Shown here piece by piece: positions 50,128-58,502 of a stretch of 64,000 bases of DNA (position 1 is its first letter; each line of letters opens with the position of its first letter). The DNA comes from Glycocaulis abyssi (GTDB taxonomy: Bacteria; Pseudomonadota; Alphaproteobacteria; Caulobacterales; Maricaulaceae): contig NZ_CP163421.1 of NCBI RefSeq assembly GCF_041429775.1, forward strand, positions 1,885,001 to 1,949,000, given 5' to 3'. The notes under the pieces were generated by a model. The model made no database searches. It was not told the DNA's origin and was given only the letters and a program-made list of their open reading frames with translations. The position numbers were made by a program, and so were the translations under genes.

Positions 50128-53100
50128 TAGGGGCGGATCGTGACCTGCCCGGCCTCGGAGCGGGCAAACACGTCCGGCCGGTACATGTCTTCGACCACCG
50201 TGCCGGGCTGGACAAACTGCCCCGGCGTGACGGCGCGGACCATATAGGCCACCCGCACCGCATCGCGCCCGCGCGTATTGATGGCCGCGATAAAGCGGTC
50301 ATCACGCGCCTCGGCCACTTGAGTGGAAGCCAGATCACCCAGGAAGGCATAAGGCCCGGTCTCGCCCGCATCGCCTGCGCGCAGAATGCCCTCGATCTCG
50401 AAGCCTGCAGGCAGGAGATCGGCCACGATCAGCGGCATGGCGCGGGTCTGCTCAGGCTTGATGGTCAGGCTGACAATGATCTGGTCACCGCGCCTGATGG
50501 CTGCTGTGTCGACAGCATTGCCGCGCCGGTCGGTCAGGGAGCGCTCAACACTGACGCCTTCGGAGGCCGTGTCAGGCGCTTCCACCGGCACACCGCGCGC
50601 AAACGCCGTCACCCAGACCGGCTGCTGGCCGCTATTGGTCAACTCCCGGCCTTCAGCCAGATCATCGGCATCCAGCGTGACGGATTGACCTTCCAGCGCC
50701 GCGCCGCCCCACTCCAGAGACAGGCTTTGCGCATCCCCGGCAAAGGCCCGCGCGGCCATCAGCACATGGGCCTGTTCCTGCGTGGTCATGCGCGAAGCTT
50801 CGGGCAGGTCACGCGCCAGCCGGGCCAGCAGACCCTCCACGCGGTCTTCAATGCCTGCCTCGGCCACCAGAGCGGTCACACCGGCCAGATCACGCACCGG
50901 CGTCTGGTACCAGTCACCAGCATTATTGTAGCCGAGCACGGAGATCGCGCTGTCAAACGCGCTCACCGCACGGGCACGGTCACCAATGGCGGCCAGCCCG
51001 GCCCCGATATGGGCGCGCGCCAGCGGGCTTTCGATCCGGCCGAGCATTTCATCGTGCAGATAGCGAAGCCGCGCCCGGTCGCCCCGGCCCGCACGGGCCA
51101 GAAGGTAGGAGGCATAGGCGCTGCTGCGATGATTGATGCGATCTTGCGTATCGCGGCTCCAGCGCGGATCGGGTGCGCTGGTGTCATAGCCATAGGCTTG
51201 CCACAGATCACCGCGCGCCACCGGCACCAGCGCATCAAGCGCGCGTGTCAGCGCCGCACGCGGCACGCTGTAACCGGCTTCTGCAGCCCGCATCAGGAAG
51301 TCGGTGGCGTAGGCACCCAGCCATGGCGATGCCGCACCATCACCGATGCGCCACAGGCCGATAGCACCATCCTCGCTCTGGCGTGCCAGCACCGATTCAA
51401 TCGCGCGGCGCACGATATCGTCTGCGTCCGCGGGCGCATCCGCGCCTGACAGCCCGGCCATCTGCCCGGCATAGAGCAGCGGCAAGGCCCGGCTCACCGC
51501 CTGTTCGGTACAGCCATAGGGATAGCCCGACAGGGCCTCGTAGATCGCGGCCACATCGATGGGCGTTGCGGCGACAGAGAGACGCAAAGCCCCGCTGCCC
51601 GGCGCGAACGCGCCAAGCGCATCGGCTGGCGGCTGCCAGGTTTCGCCCGGCCGCAGGGTGCGCCGCGTGATCGATGTCATCGGCAGGAAGGCTGAACGCA
51701 CCTCAATCGGATACTCATGCACGACCGCTTCGCCGTCCGGCCCGGTGACCGAGAGTGACAGCTCTGCAATCCCCGGCGAAGCGGCAGAGAGCGCCACGGC
51801 GCGGTCGGTGCGCTGACCCGCAGGCAGGCTTTGCGTGAAGGCGGCGTCAGCAAAGCTGACAGGCCCGTCCGCTTCCAGAGCCACCGCATAATCGCCCGGC
51901 GCGCCATCGATATTGTCCATGGTCAGCGTGGCCGAGGCCGTATCGCCCGGTGCCAGGAAGCGCGGCAGGATCAGCTCTGATGGCACATCATCGCGCACGG
52001 TCAGGGGCTGGCTCGCCGAGCCAATCCCCCGATCCGACCAGGCCACCGCCATCAGGCGCAGCTCGCCATTGAAGTCCGGAATGTCGAAGCTCACTTGCGC
52101 CCGGCCCCGATTGTCAAAACTCACCGGGCCGGAGAACAGGGCGACGGTGCGGGTCGGTACCACGGACAGACCCGCAGCCCCGATCTCGTCACCGCCAGAG
52201 CGTACCGGTGCCGCCGGTCCCTGATTGGGGTCCAGCAGGCGGCCATAATCATCGAGCAGGTCAACGCCGAGGCGCGCCTTGCCGAAGAACCAGCTTTCCG
52301 GGTCCGGCGAGGCAAAGCCCGTCAGCAGCAATATGCCCTCATCGACAGCGGCCACCGTCACATAAGCCTGTTCGCGGGCGGGGCCATCGCTGGCGGTAAT
52401 CGTGAAATCAAAACGCTCGCGCGGATTGATGCGTTCAGGCGCATCCAGTGTCAGCTCGAATGTGCGGTCCTCGACATTGACCGGCACGTGCAGCACGCCT
52501 ACCGCGCGGCGCGGGGTGGGACGTGTCACGGCATCACGCGGGGTGAAGACCGAGACCATCACATAGGCGCCTGCGCCCCAGTCGGCGGTGACGGGCAATT
52601 CCACTTCGGTAGCACCCTCACCCACTTCCAGCGTGCGCGAGAGAATGACCCGGTCGGTCGCGACCACCAGCTCTGCCTGCCCTGCATAGGGGGCGAAGAT
52701 GGAAACCTGCGCTGTCTCGCCGGTTTGCGGCGCCGCAGACGGGCCGGACAGGCGCACGCGGTCAGGGGCCGCCTCGCCATCTTCAGGGCGTCCGCCATAG
52801 CCCGACCAGAAGCCATAGCTTGCCAGATCCTCGCCATCAGCCGAGACGATGAGGGTGTAGTCGCCCCAGTCGAGCGAAGGCGTTTCAACACTGGCCGGGT
52901 TCTCGCCATCAAGGCGCACAAGACCGGACTCGATCGGTACGACGCGCTGCGAACGCCGCCAGCGCCAGTCGCCATTATCGGTGCGGTACCAGTCATACTG
53001 CCAGTCAGTGCGGATCAGGCGCCAGTCCGCTTCCATGGCCAGCGCCGCGCCGTCTGCGCCGACACCGATCACGGAGAGGCGTGTGGCCTGGCCACGGCGC

Positions 53101-55028
53101 ACGGTGTCGTCATCGCCTGCCATGCGGATACCGACATAGCGGTCGCGCGGGCGGTAGGGGATGCGCACATCATCACTGACGGCACGCCCGCCGGGCTCTT
53201 CCACGGTGATGATCGCGCGCGCGCGCAGGGGCAGCGAGGAATCGCGCCCTGCCCGGCCCGGCGCAACCGGCATGGCCGCATTGCCCTGCCCGTCCGTCAT
53301 GGTGTCGGGCAGGTCGATTACCTCCTCGGCAAAGCGCTCATCGTGCTTGCCAAAGCGGAAGCCGGAAAACTCCGGGAAGGGATTGGGATCAGGCTGGATG
53401 CGGGCCGTACCGCGAAGCTGCAGGCCAGCCCCCGGCGCGCCATAGAGAAAGCGCGTGAAGGTTTCCACCATGCGCGTCTGACCGGCACGGATCGGCGTTT
53501 CTGTGTCGGCGGTCAGCGTCAGCGCGACGCGTTGCGGCACGAAGTCCTCAACCGACAGGCTCTGGCTCGCCACTTCACCCACACCGTCCACGCTGATGCT
53601 AAGGCGCCAGCGGCCACGGGCCGCTTCGCGCGGCAGCTCAAAGTCATGGAAGATCGCACCGGCCTGCGCGGCGCGCTCAAAACGCACCTCCTCATGGGCG
53701 AGGCCATTGGGCGCATAAAGAGCGATGGTGCCCGGCCGGTCAGAGAGCGCCCGGCCTTCGCTATCGCGGATCATGGCCGAGGCGTGAATGGTCTCGCCGG
53801 GCCGGTAAATGCCCCGGTCCAGCCAGATAAAGCCATCCGCGCCCTCGGCGCGGTTACGCCCGCCAACCGGCTGGGCAGAGAGATCGACCGGCGCGCGAGC
53901 CAGATCCAGCACCGCAAAATCACCCTCCGGCCCATAGGCCATCAACAGGCGCGGCGCATCGCCGTCACGGCCCGATATCAGCGCTTCGCCAAAGCGCACC
54001 CGCCCGCGCTCATCGCTACGCGCAGTTGCCAGCACTTCATTGGAGCGGGCAATCAGCTGCACCTCCACGCCGGCCTGCGGCCGGGCGGTCTGAAGCGAGC
54101 GGACTATCGCATCAATCCCGTCGCGCCCGCGATAGGCGGTAAAGGCCAGGTCCGTCACGATCAGCCAGCGCGCCGCGCGGGCATATTCACCATAGCGGTC
54201 GGTATCGATTTCGGCGAGATTTTCCGCGCGCAGGAAATACGCGCCAGGGCGCAGATTGCCGATGGTTTCAGCCAGCGGAAACACCGTGGTCGTCATCGCA
54301 TTGGCGTTACCTGGCGTATCCATTTCGCCCTGCCAGACCGGCGATCCGGCGTCGCCAGGCTGTTCTTCTGAACCCAGCCAGTACCAGTCGCCAGACGCGG
54401 CATTGAACCCGGAAATGATCTGGCGGAAGGCAAGCGCCCGGTCGGTCACGCGCGTCACCGTCACGCGCACGGCGTCGACATTGACGGTCTCGATGGCTAC
54501 GCCGTCCGCGTCCACACGCGGCAGGATCACGCCGGTGCCGGCAAAGCCGACATAGGCCGGGCGCGAGGCAAAGCTCAGCGTATCTCTCTCTTCGCTCTCA
54601 AGGCGGCGCCCGTCAGCGGACGGCAGACCTTCGCGCAAGATGAGGTTACGCGTCTGACCGAAGCCAAGCCCGCCAATGCACAGGCGCTGGCCATCCACAT
54701 TGAGGGCGACCGGTTCATCAACCTCTACATAGGCGCTGTAATCGGTATCGGGATCGAGCGGGCCGGAGAAGGTCAGGCACAGGCGCGGCGCATCACCATC
54801 GATATCGGCCGCATAGCGCAGATACTCGAAGCGGTCAGAGACGTCCGGTGTGGCGCGCGGCGCGTCGGCAGAGCGTGCCTCAAGGCGCGGGCCTTCATCA
54901 CGCGCCGCCGGGGCCGGATCATCGCCGCACCCGGCCAGAACCATCGCGCCCGCCATGCCGGCCAGCAGTGCAACGCGCCTCAGGGACGCTGAACCCATCC
55001 GGAAACAGTCTTCGGCAAACATCCCCAT
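50127..55028 (-). CDS. Alpha-2-macroglobulin family lipoprotein with thioester motif
   Basis: 1633 residues from ATG 55028, behind GGGAGGA. The lipobox is MVLAGC. The A2M_N macroglobulin motif RGIYRPGETIHASAM is near residue 405 and the alpha-2-macroglobulin domain NGELRLMAVAWSD near 990. The thioester sequence YGC1173-TEQ1176 (51501-51515) carries the reactive Cys and Gln. These proteins trap proteases in the periplasm: cleavage of a bait region exposes the thioester, which attaches covalently to the attacker. The stop overlaps pbpC (TAATG). Upstream, 114 bp separate it from the response regulator. Confidence 0.95.
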   Translation of the reverse strand: MGMFAEDCFRMGSASLRRVALLAGMAGAMVLAGCGDDPAPAARDEGPRLEARSADAPRATPDVSDRFEYLRYAADIDGDAPRLCLTFSGPLDPDTDYSAYVEVDEPVALNVDGQRLCIGGLGFGQTRNLILREGLPSADGRRLESEERDTLSFASRPAYVGFAGTGVILPRVDADGVAIETVNVDAVRVTVTRVTDRALAFRQIISGFNAASGDWYWLGSEEQPGDAGSPVWQGEMDTPGNANAMTTTVFPLAETIGNLRPGAYFLRAENLAEIDTDRYGEYARAARWLIVTDLAFTAYRGRDGIDAIVRSLQTARPQAGVEVQLIARSNEVLATARSDERGRVRFGEALISGRDGDAPRLLMAYGPEGDFAVLDLARAPVDLSAQPVGGRNRAEGADGFIWLDRGIYRPGETIHASAMIRDSEGRALSDRPGTIALYAPNGLAHEEVRFERAAQAGAIFHDFELPREAARGRWRLSISVDGVGEVASQSLSVEDFVPQRVALTLTADTETPIRAGQTRMVETFTRFLYGAPGAGLQLRGTARIQPDPNPFPEFSGFRFGKHDERFAEEVIDLPDTMTDGQGNAAMPVAPGRAGRDSSLPLRARAIITVEEPGGRAVSDDVRIPYRPRDRYVGIRMAGDDDTVRRGQATRLSVIGVGADGAALAMEADWRLIRTDWQYDWYRTDNGDWRWRRSQRVVPIESGLVRLDGENPASVETPSLDWGDYTLIVSADGEDLASYGFWSGYGGRPEDGEAAPDRVRLSGPSAAPQTGETAQVSIFAPYAGQAELVVATDRVILSRTLEVGEGATEVELPVTADWGAGAYVMVSVFTPRDAVTRPTPRRAVGVLHVPVNVEDRTFELTLDAPERINPRERFDFTITASDGPAREQAYVTVAAVDEGILLLTGFASPDPESWFFGKARLGVDLLDDYGRLLDPNQGPAAPVRSGGDEIGAAGLSVVPTRTVALFSGPVSFDNRGRAQVSFDIPDFNGELRLMAVAWSDRGIGSASQPLTVRDDVPSELILPRFLAPGDTASATLTMDNIDGAPGDYAVALEADGPVSFADAAFTQSLPAGQRTDRAVALSAASPGIAELSLSVTGPDGEAVVHEYPIEVRSAFLPMTSITRRTLRPGETWQPPADALGAFAPGSGALRLSVAATPIDVAAIYEALSGYPYGCTEQAVSRALPLLYAGQMAGLSGADAPADADDIVRRAIESVLARQSEDGAIGLWRIGDGAASPWLGAYATDFLMRAAEAGYSVPRAALTRALDALVPVARGDLWQAYGYDTSAPDPRWSRDTQDRINHRSSAYASYLLARAGRGDRARLRYLHDEMLGRIESPLARAHIGAGLAAIGDRARAVSAFDSAISVLGYNNAGDWYQTPVRDLAGVTALVAEAGIEDRVEGLLARLARDLPEASRMTTQEQAHVLMAARAFAGDAQSLSLEWGGAALEGQSVTLDADDLAEGRELTNSGQQPVWVTAFARGVPVEAPDTASEGVSVERSLTDRRGNAVDTAAIRRGDQIIVSLTIKPEQTRAMPLIVADLLPAGFEIEGILRAGDAGETGPYAFLGDLASTQVAEARDDRFIAAINTRGRDAVRVAYMVRAVTPGQFVQPGTVVEDMYRPDVFARSEAGQVTIRP

Positions 55029-55142
55029 GACCTGTCCTCCCTGCCTGCCCGTATGCGGCCTGTGCACTTTTGCACGCCGGCGAAGTGAATTCACCCCTTC
55101 GGGGCAATTTTTCCAAGGCGGTCAGAGCCGGCGGAACGCCGC

Positions 55143-55850
55143 TCAGCCCGACGCGATTTCGTCAGTCAGTGGCAGCACATAGCCCTTCAGGCGCTGTGTC
55201 TCGATCAGGTCCTCACCCACCACCGCGCGGATCGAACGGCGTAGCCGGGCCACCGCCACATCGATGACATTGATCTGCGGCGGCAAGTTGGGAAAGTCGG
55301 TCCAGACTTCCGCCCAAAGCGTGTCACGGCTGACGGGCGTGCCTGCGCGCTCGGCCAGCAGTTTCAATATGTTGAACTCCTGCGGAGACAGCGGAATATG
55401 CGCGCCATTCCAGTGGGCGGTGCGCGCCTTCACCCTGACCTCCAGCCCGCCCAGCACGATCACTTCGGGGTTGGCGACAAAACCTGCCCGCCGCGCCAGC
55501 GATTTGAGGCGCGCGCGCAGCTCAGCGGCATCAAAGGGCTTGCCCAGATAGTCATCGGCGCCAGCCTCCAGCCCTTCAACGCGCTGATGAGCCTGGCCAA
55601 GGCTCGACAAGACAAGGGCGGGCGCAACAACGCCCATATCGCGCAAGCGTGCCAGCAGCTGAAGCCCGTCCGCGCCGTCGGTCTCGATCACCCTGTCCAC
55701 AATCAGCACGTCAATCGCGCTGGCGGCGGCGCGGGCCAGCGCCTCACGGCCGGTTGCCACCCGTTCCAGCGTCCAGTCCGGCTCGCTGGCGACAGCCTCA
55801 CCGGCCTTGTCGGCCCAGACATCCTCATCCTCGACCATGAATATGTGCAT
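55143..55850 (-). CDS. OmpR/PhoB-type response regulator without an adjacent kinase
   Basis: 235 residues. The receiver domain (1-118) has an acidic cluster E7-D8-E9, the phosphoacceptor D52 (VLIVDRVIE), S82 and K104 (YLGKPFDA). A short linker leads to a winged-helix Trans_reg_C domain (about 135-228) with PLSPQEFNILKLLAERAG and a DVAVARLRRSIR recognition region. No histidine kinase is found in the window. It lies between the HtrA-like protease and A2M and is probably cotranscribed with HtrA (41-bp gap). A hairpin GCTGGCC/GGCCAGC abuts its ribosome site. TGTCAG motifs in nearby control regions could be its targets. Confidence 0.93.
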   Translation of the reverse strand: MHIFMVEDEDVWADKAGEAVASEPDWTLERVATGREALARAAASAIDVLIVDRVIETDGADGLQLLARLRDMGVVAPALVLSSLGQAHQRVEGLEAGADDYLGKPFDAAELRARLKSLARRAGFVANPEVIVLGGLEVRVKARTAHWNGAHIPLSPQEFNILKLLAERAGTPVSRDTLWAEVWTDFPNLPPQINVIDVAVARLRRSIRAVVGEDLIETQRLKGYVLPLTDEIASG

Positions 55851-55891
55851 GCTTAATTTCCCCCTTGCTGGCCAACCCGGCCAGCCCCTTG

Positions 55892-57352
55892 TCAGAACGG
55901 TCCGCCCGCCGCGTCGGCGAATGCGGCATGATCGGGTGCCCGCGCCGCCATGCCCTCATCGAGTGTCAGGGCAATATAGCGGGGCGTAGTGTCGCCGCCA
56001 CGCAATACCCGCAAGGCGACCTCCCGCCGGGCCAGATGCAGGCGCGCCTCGGCCTCGTCCGGGTCGGACAGGTCAATCGCACCGATGGCCAGCACGCTGT
56101 CGCCCTGACGCAAACCCGCCAGCGCCGCCGGACTGCCCGGCGCCACCGATGCCACCGCAACCCCCGCCGCTTCGCTGGCGGCAAAGCTGAGCCCGTAGCC
56201 GCGGCGGCTGACGGGCTCGAAGCTCAGTTCCCGGCTCACCGCCTGGCCCTCATCGCCGGGCCGGATTTCCAGCCCGGTCTCGACACGGAACCGGGCCTGA
56301 CCGTCATGGAGGCTAAGGGAAACCGTATTGCCCGGACGGGCCAGCAGCAGCGCGCGGGCAAGATCACGCGGGACCGACAGCTCGATACCGTTCACCGCCA
56401 GCAGCATCTGGCCTGCCCGGATGCCGGCATCGGCGGCAGGGGAGTGCGGATCCACCGCCTCTATCAGCAGGCCACCCCCGCTGGGGCGGCCCATGGCGCT
56501 CGCCAGAGCCCCGTGCAAGGCCCGCACCGTCAGCCCCAGATAGCCGCGCTCGACACGTCCGTTTTCCAGTAGTGCATCACCGACCTGACGGGCGATATCA
56601 GCGGGTATGGCCAGCGATATGCCGACATTGAAGAACGCCTCCTGCGGGATGGCGGTGTTGACGCCCACCACCCGCCCCGACGCATCGATCAGCGGGCCGC
56701 CGGAATTGCCGGGATTGAGCGCGGCATCGTGCTGGATATAGCCAACCGGGTCTGCGCCGTCATAGGCACGGGCGAACCCGCCAACCACGCCGGAGCTGAC
56801 CGACAGGTGAAAGTCCAGCGGAGACCCGACCGCCAGCACCGGCGCGCCAATCCTGAGCGCGCCATCATCACCCCACTCCAGTACCGGCAGGTCTGCCTGC
56901 ACCCGCAGCAGGGCGAGATCGGTCAGCGGGTCGGTACCAATCAGCTCTGCGCCTACGCGCCGCCCATTGGCCAGACGTGCCTCTACCCGGCGCGCGCCTG
57001 AAATGACGTGAAAATTGGTCAGGACATACCCGCCCTGCGCTATCGCGAAGCCGGAGCCGGAGCGCCACGACCAGCCCTCCTGATCGTCCGTACTGTTGCG
57101 CGCGCCCTCGCCCTCGCTTCCCGCCATCACCATCACAGGCTGGCTCACCGCCCGCTCGGCATACACGGTGACAACAGAGCGGGTAATGATCTCGGCATCG
57201 GCGCGGGCGGGCGGGCCTGACATACCGGAACCTGCAGCAGCGGGAAGCGGCGCGGCGCGCTCCGGCTGGTGGCCTGCCGCAAGCTGCGCGGCCGCAAGAA
57301 GCGCGGTGATGACCGCCGCCGCGATCAGGGCGCGCGTACCGGTATAGGGCAT
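55892..57352 (-). CDS. HtrA/DegP-like trypsin-fold serine protease with two PDZ domains
   Basis: 486 residues from ATG 57352; GGAG is 8 bp upstream, while the longer frame to 57418 has none. An N-terminal membrane segment (about 8-26) directs it to the periplasm. The catalytic triad is H115 (TNFHVISG), D145 (DPLTDLALL) and S217 (NPGNSGGP). Two PDZ domains follow (about 270-360 and 400-480, for example VAPGSPAALAGLRQGD). Such proteases degrade or fold damaged envelope proteins under stress. It heads a minus-strand run to the response regulator, A2M and PBP1C. Divergent control region with the secreted protein at 57615. Confidence 0.92.
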   Translation of the reverse strand: MPYTGTRALIAAAVITALLAAAQLAAGHQPERAAPLPAAAGSGMSGPPARADAEIITRSVVTVYAERAVSQPVMVMAGSEGEGARNSTDDQEGWSWRSGSGFAIAQGGYVLTNFHVISGARRVEARLANGRRVGAELIGTDPLTDLALLRVQADLPVLEWGDDGALRIGAPVLAVGSPLDFHLSVSSGVVGGFARAYDGADPVGYIQHDAALNPGNSGGPLIDASGRVVGVNTAIPQEAFFNVGISLAIPADIARQVGDALLENGRVERGYLGLTVRALHGALASAMGRPSGGGLLIEAVDPHSPAADAGIRAGQMLLAVNGIELSVPRDLARALLLARPGNTVSLSLHDGQARFRVETGLEIRPGDEGQAVSRELSFEPVSRRGYGLSFAASEAAGVAVASVAPGSPAALAGLRQGDSVLAIGAIDLSDPDEAEARLHLARREVALRVLRGGDTTPRYIALTLDEGMAARAPDHAAFADAAGGPF

Positions 57353-57411
57353 GAAAACGGCTCCAGCATTTCCTCCCTGGAACGCTAGATCAGGCCGAGC
57401 CCGGCGCACTA

Positions 57412-57561
57412 CTGACAAGCCCTGTCAGAATGAGAGCCGCCGGACGGGCAGGCTTTCCTGACAAAGACGGACAGTCTCGTTTTGGCGCTTTTCCGGCTGT
57501 CAGCATTGGGTTACGGCTAGATCAGACAGCAGGAGAGATGCCCACAAGCGGGGGCCTGACA
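57412..57561. promoter_or_regulatory. Cluster of five CTGACA/TGTCAG hexamers in the divergent control region
   Basis: Copies at 57412-57417, 57423-57428 (the two form an inverted repeat CTGACA-AGCCC-TGTCAG), 57458-57463, 57498-57503 and 57556-57561, all within 150 bp between the HtrA-like gene and the secreted-protein gene. By chance fewer than one would be expected in such a stretch. Some have 10-bp-spaced partners (57458 CTGACA then CGGACA at 57468). This suggests a response-regulator binding region. Confidence 0.6.
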
Positions 57562-57614
57562 ACACTCACACCTGTTGGCGAAAGCGGGACATTGTTTTTA
57601 CAGGAGTAGATGAA

Positions 57615-58298
57615 ATGAAACTGTCTTCTTTGCTTGCTGCAACTGCAGCCATCGCCCTTACCGGCTCGGTCATCGCTCAGGAAGTTGACGAGACCGGCAC
57701 CAATTTTGCCGAAGACCAGCGCAGCGAGGAAACCACCGGCGTCGAACTGCTGGCCCTGTCGCAGGAGCTTTATGCCTACGGCCTGGACGCACGTGATCCG
57801 CTGGCGGTTATCGTGGCGGCCCGTATCCGCCAGGGTATCGACGTGGAAGAACGCGAATACGAGATCGCCGAACAGGGCGGTGAGCCCGAAGAGGCGGAGA
57901 TCGAATTTGCCTCCGCTGCCGACATGCTGGACGAGGCCCGCGTGCTGGCGCGCGGTGACGAGGCGCTGGGCGGCCTTATCGAGGAAGTCGAAGCGGACGC
58001 CGCACGTGGCCGCGTAGGTGGTCCGGGCCGGGCAACCGGCTGGGTCGGCGCGCGCAGCGTGACGAGCTACAATATCACCTTCCGCGGCGGCGAGCGCGCG
58101 GCGGTCTGGGCCAATGGTCCGGGGCGCACCGATCTCGACATGTATGTCTATGACAGCAACGGCAATCTGATCTGCCGCCATATCGACTATTCCGACCGGA
58201 TGTCCTGCTTCTGGACGCCGCGCTGGACCGGCAATTTCCGCGTCGAGATCCGCAATCTGGGCGGTGTGGGCGTCAGCTACAACATGGTCACGAACTAG
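57615..58298 (+). CDS. Secreted protein of unknown function with a PPC-like C-terminal beta domain
   Basis: 227 residues. AGGAG lies 8 bp upstream. The signal peptide is MKLSSLLAATAAIALTGSVIA. A Glu-rich helical segment (about 30-120, for example EEREYEIAEQGGEPEE) follows. The C-terminal part (about 140-227) has GWVGARSVTSYNITFRGGE, DLDMYVYDSNGNLIC and WTGNFRVEIRNLG, which resembles the pre-peptidase C-terminal (PPC) beta-sandwich used in secreted or envelope proteins; this is a tentative match. It is the first plus-strand gene after the divergent control region and is followed, after a hairpin, by the caspase gene. Confidence 0.75.
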   Translation: MKLSSLLAATAAIALTGSVIAQEVDETGTNFAEDQRSEETTGVELLALSQELYAYGLDARDPLAVIVAARIRQGIDVEEREYEIAEQGGEPEEAEIEFASAADMLDEARVLARGDEALGGLIEEVEADAARGRVGGPGRATGWVGARSVTSYNITFRGGERAAVWANGPGRTDLDMYVYDSNGNLICRHIDYSDRMSCFWTPRWTGNFRVEIRNLGGVGVSYNMVTN

Positions 58299-58343
58299 GC
58301 GGCCACCGGCTTTCCGGACGCTCCCGCCGGAAACCGGACAAGC

Positions 58344-58377
58344 GGGCGGTGCAATGGCGGCAAGCCATGCACCGCCC
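58344..58377. other. Strong intergenic hairpin between secreted protein and caspase genes
   Basis: GGGCGGTGCA-A-TGGC pairs with GCCA-TGCACCGCCC around a 5-nt loop, 45 bp after the secreted-gene stop. The nearest T-run (CGTTTTCG, 10 bp beyond) is short, so it may be an attenuator or a weak terminator. It would partly separate the two transcripts. Confidence 0.6.
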
Positions 58378-58413
58378 GTGCGCCGTTTTCGCGAGAGTCC
58401 GGTCAATAATGAC

Positions 58414-58429
58414 TGTCAGGCTTTGTCAG
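58414..58429. promoter_or_regulatory. Tandem TGTCAG direct repeat, 10-bp period, upstream of caspase gene
   Basis: TGTCAG-GCTT-TGTCAG, 74 bp before the caspase start codon. Direct hexamers on the same face of the helix are the usual target form for OmpR/PhoB-type regulators. The second repeat with its flank (CTTTGTCAG) is the exact reverse complement of CTGACAAAG at 57458. Confidence 0.6.
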
Positions 58430-58502
58430 AAAACACAGGCTCGCGGCCTGGCGCGCGCACGCGGTAAGCTTGCAGCATATGGTTGCAGCCGGGGAGGGTG
58501 CG

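Noticed and set aside
52095-54371. 758-codon open frame on the plus strand opposite the alpha-2-macroglobulin gene
   Set aside because: It is antisense to a confirmed gene with thioester and MG motifs, has no domain or ribosome site, and such frames are common in high-GC DNA.
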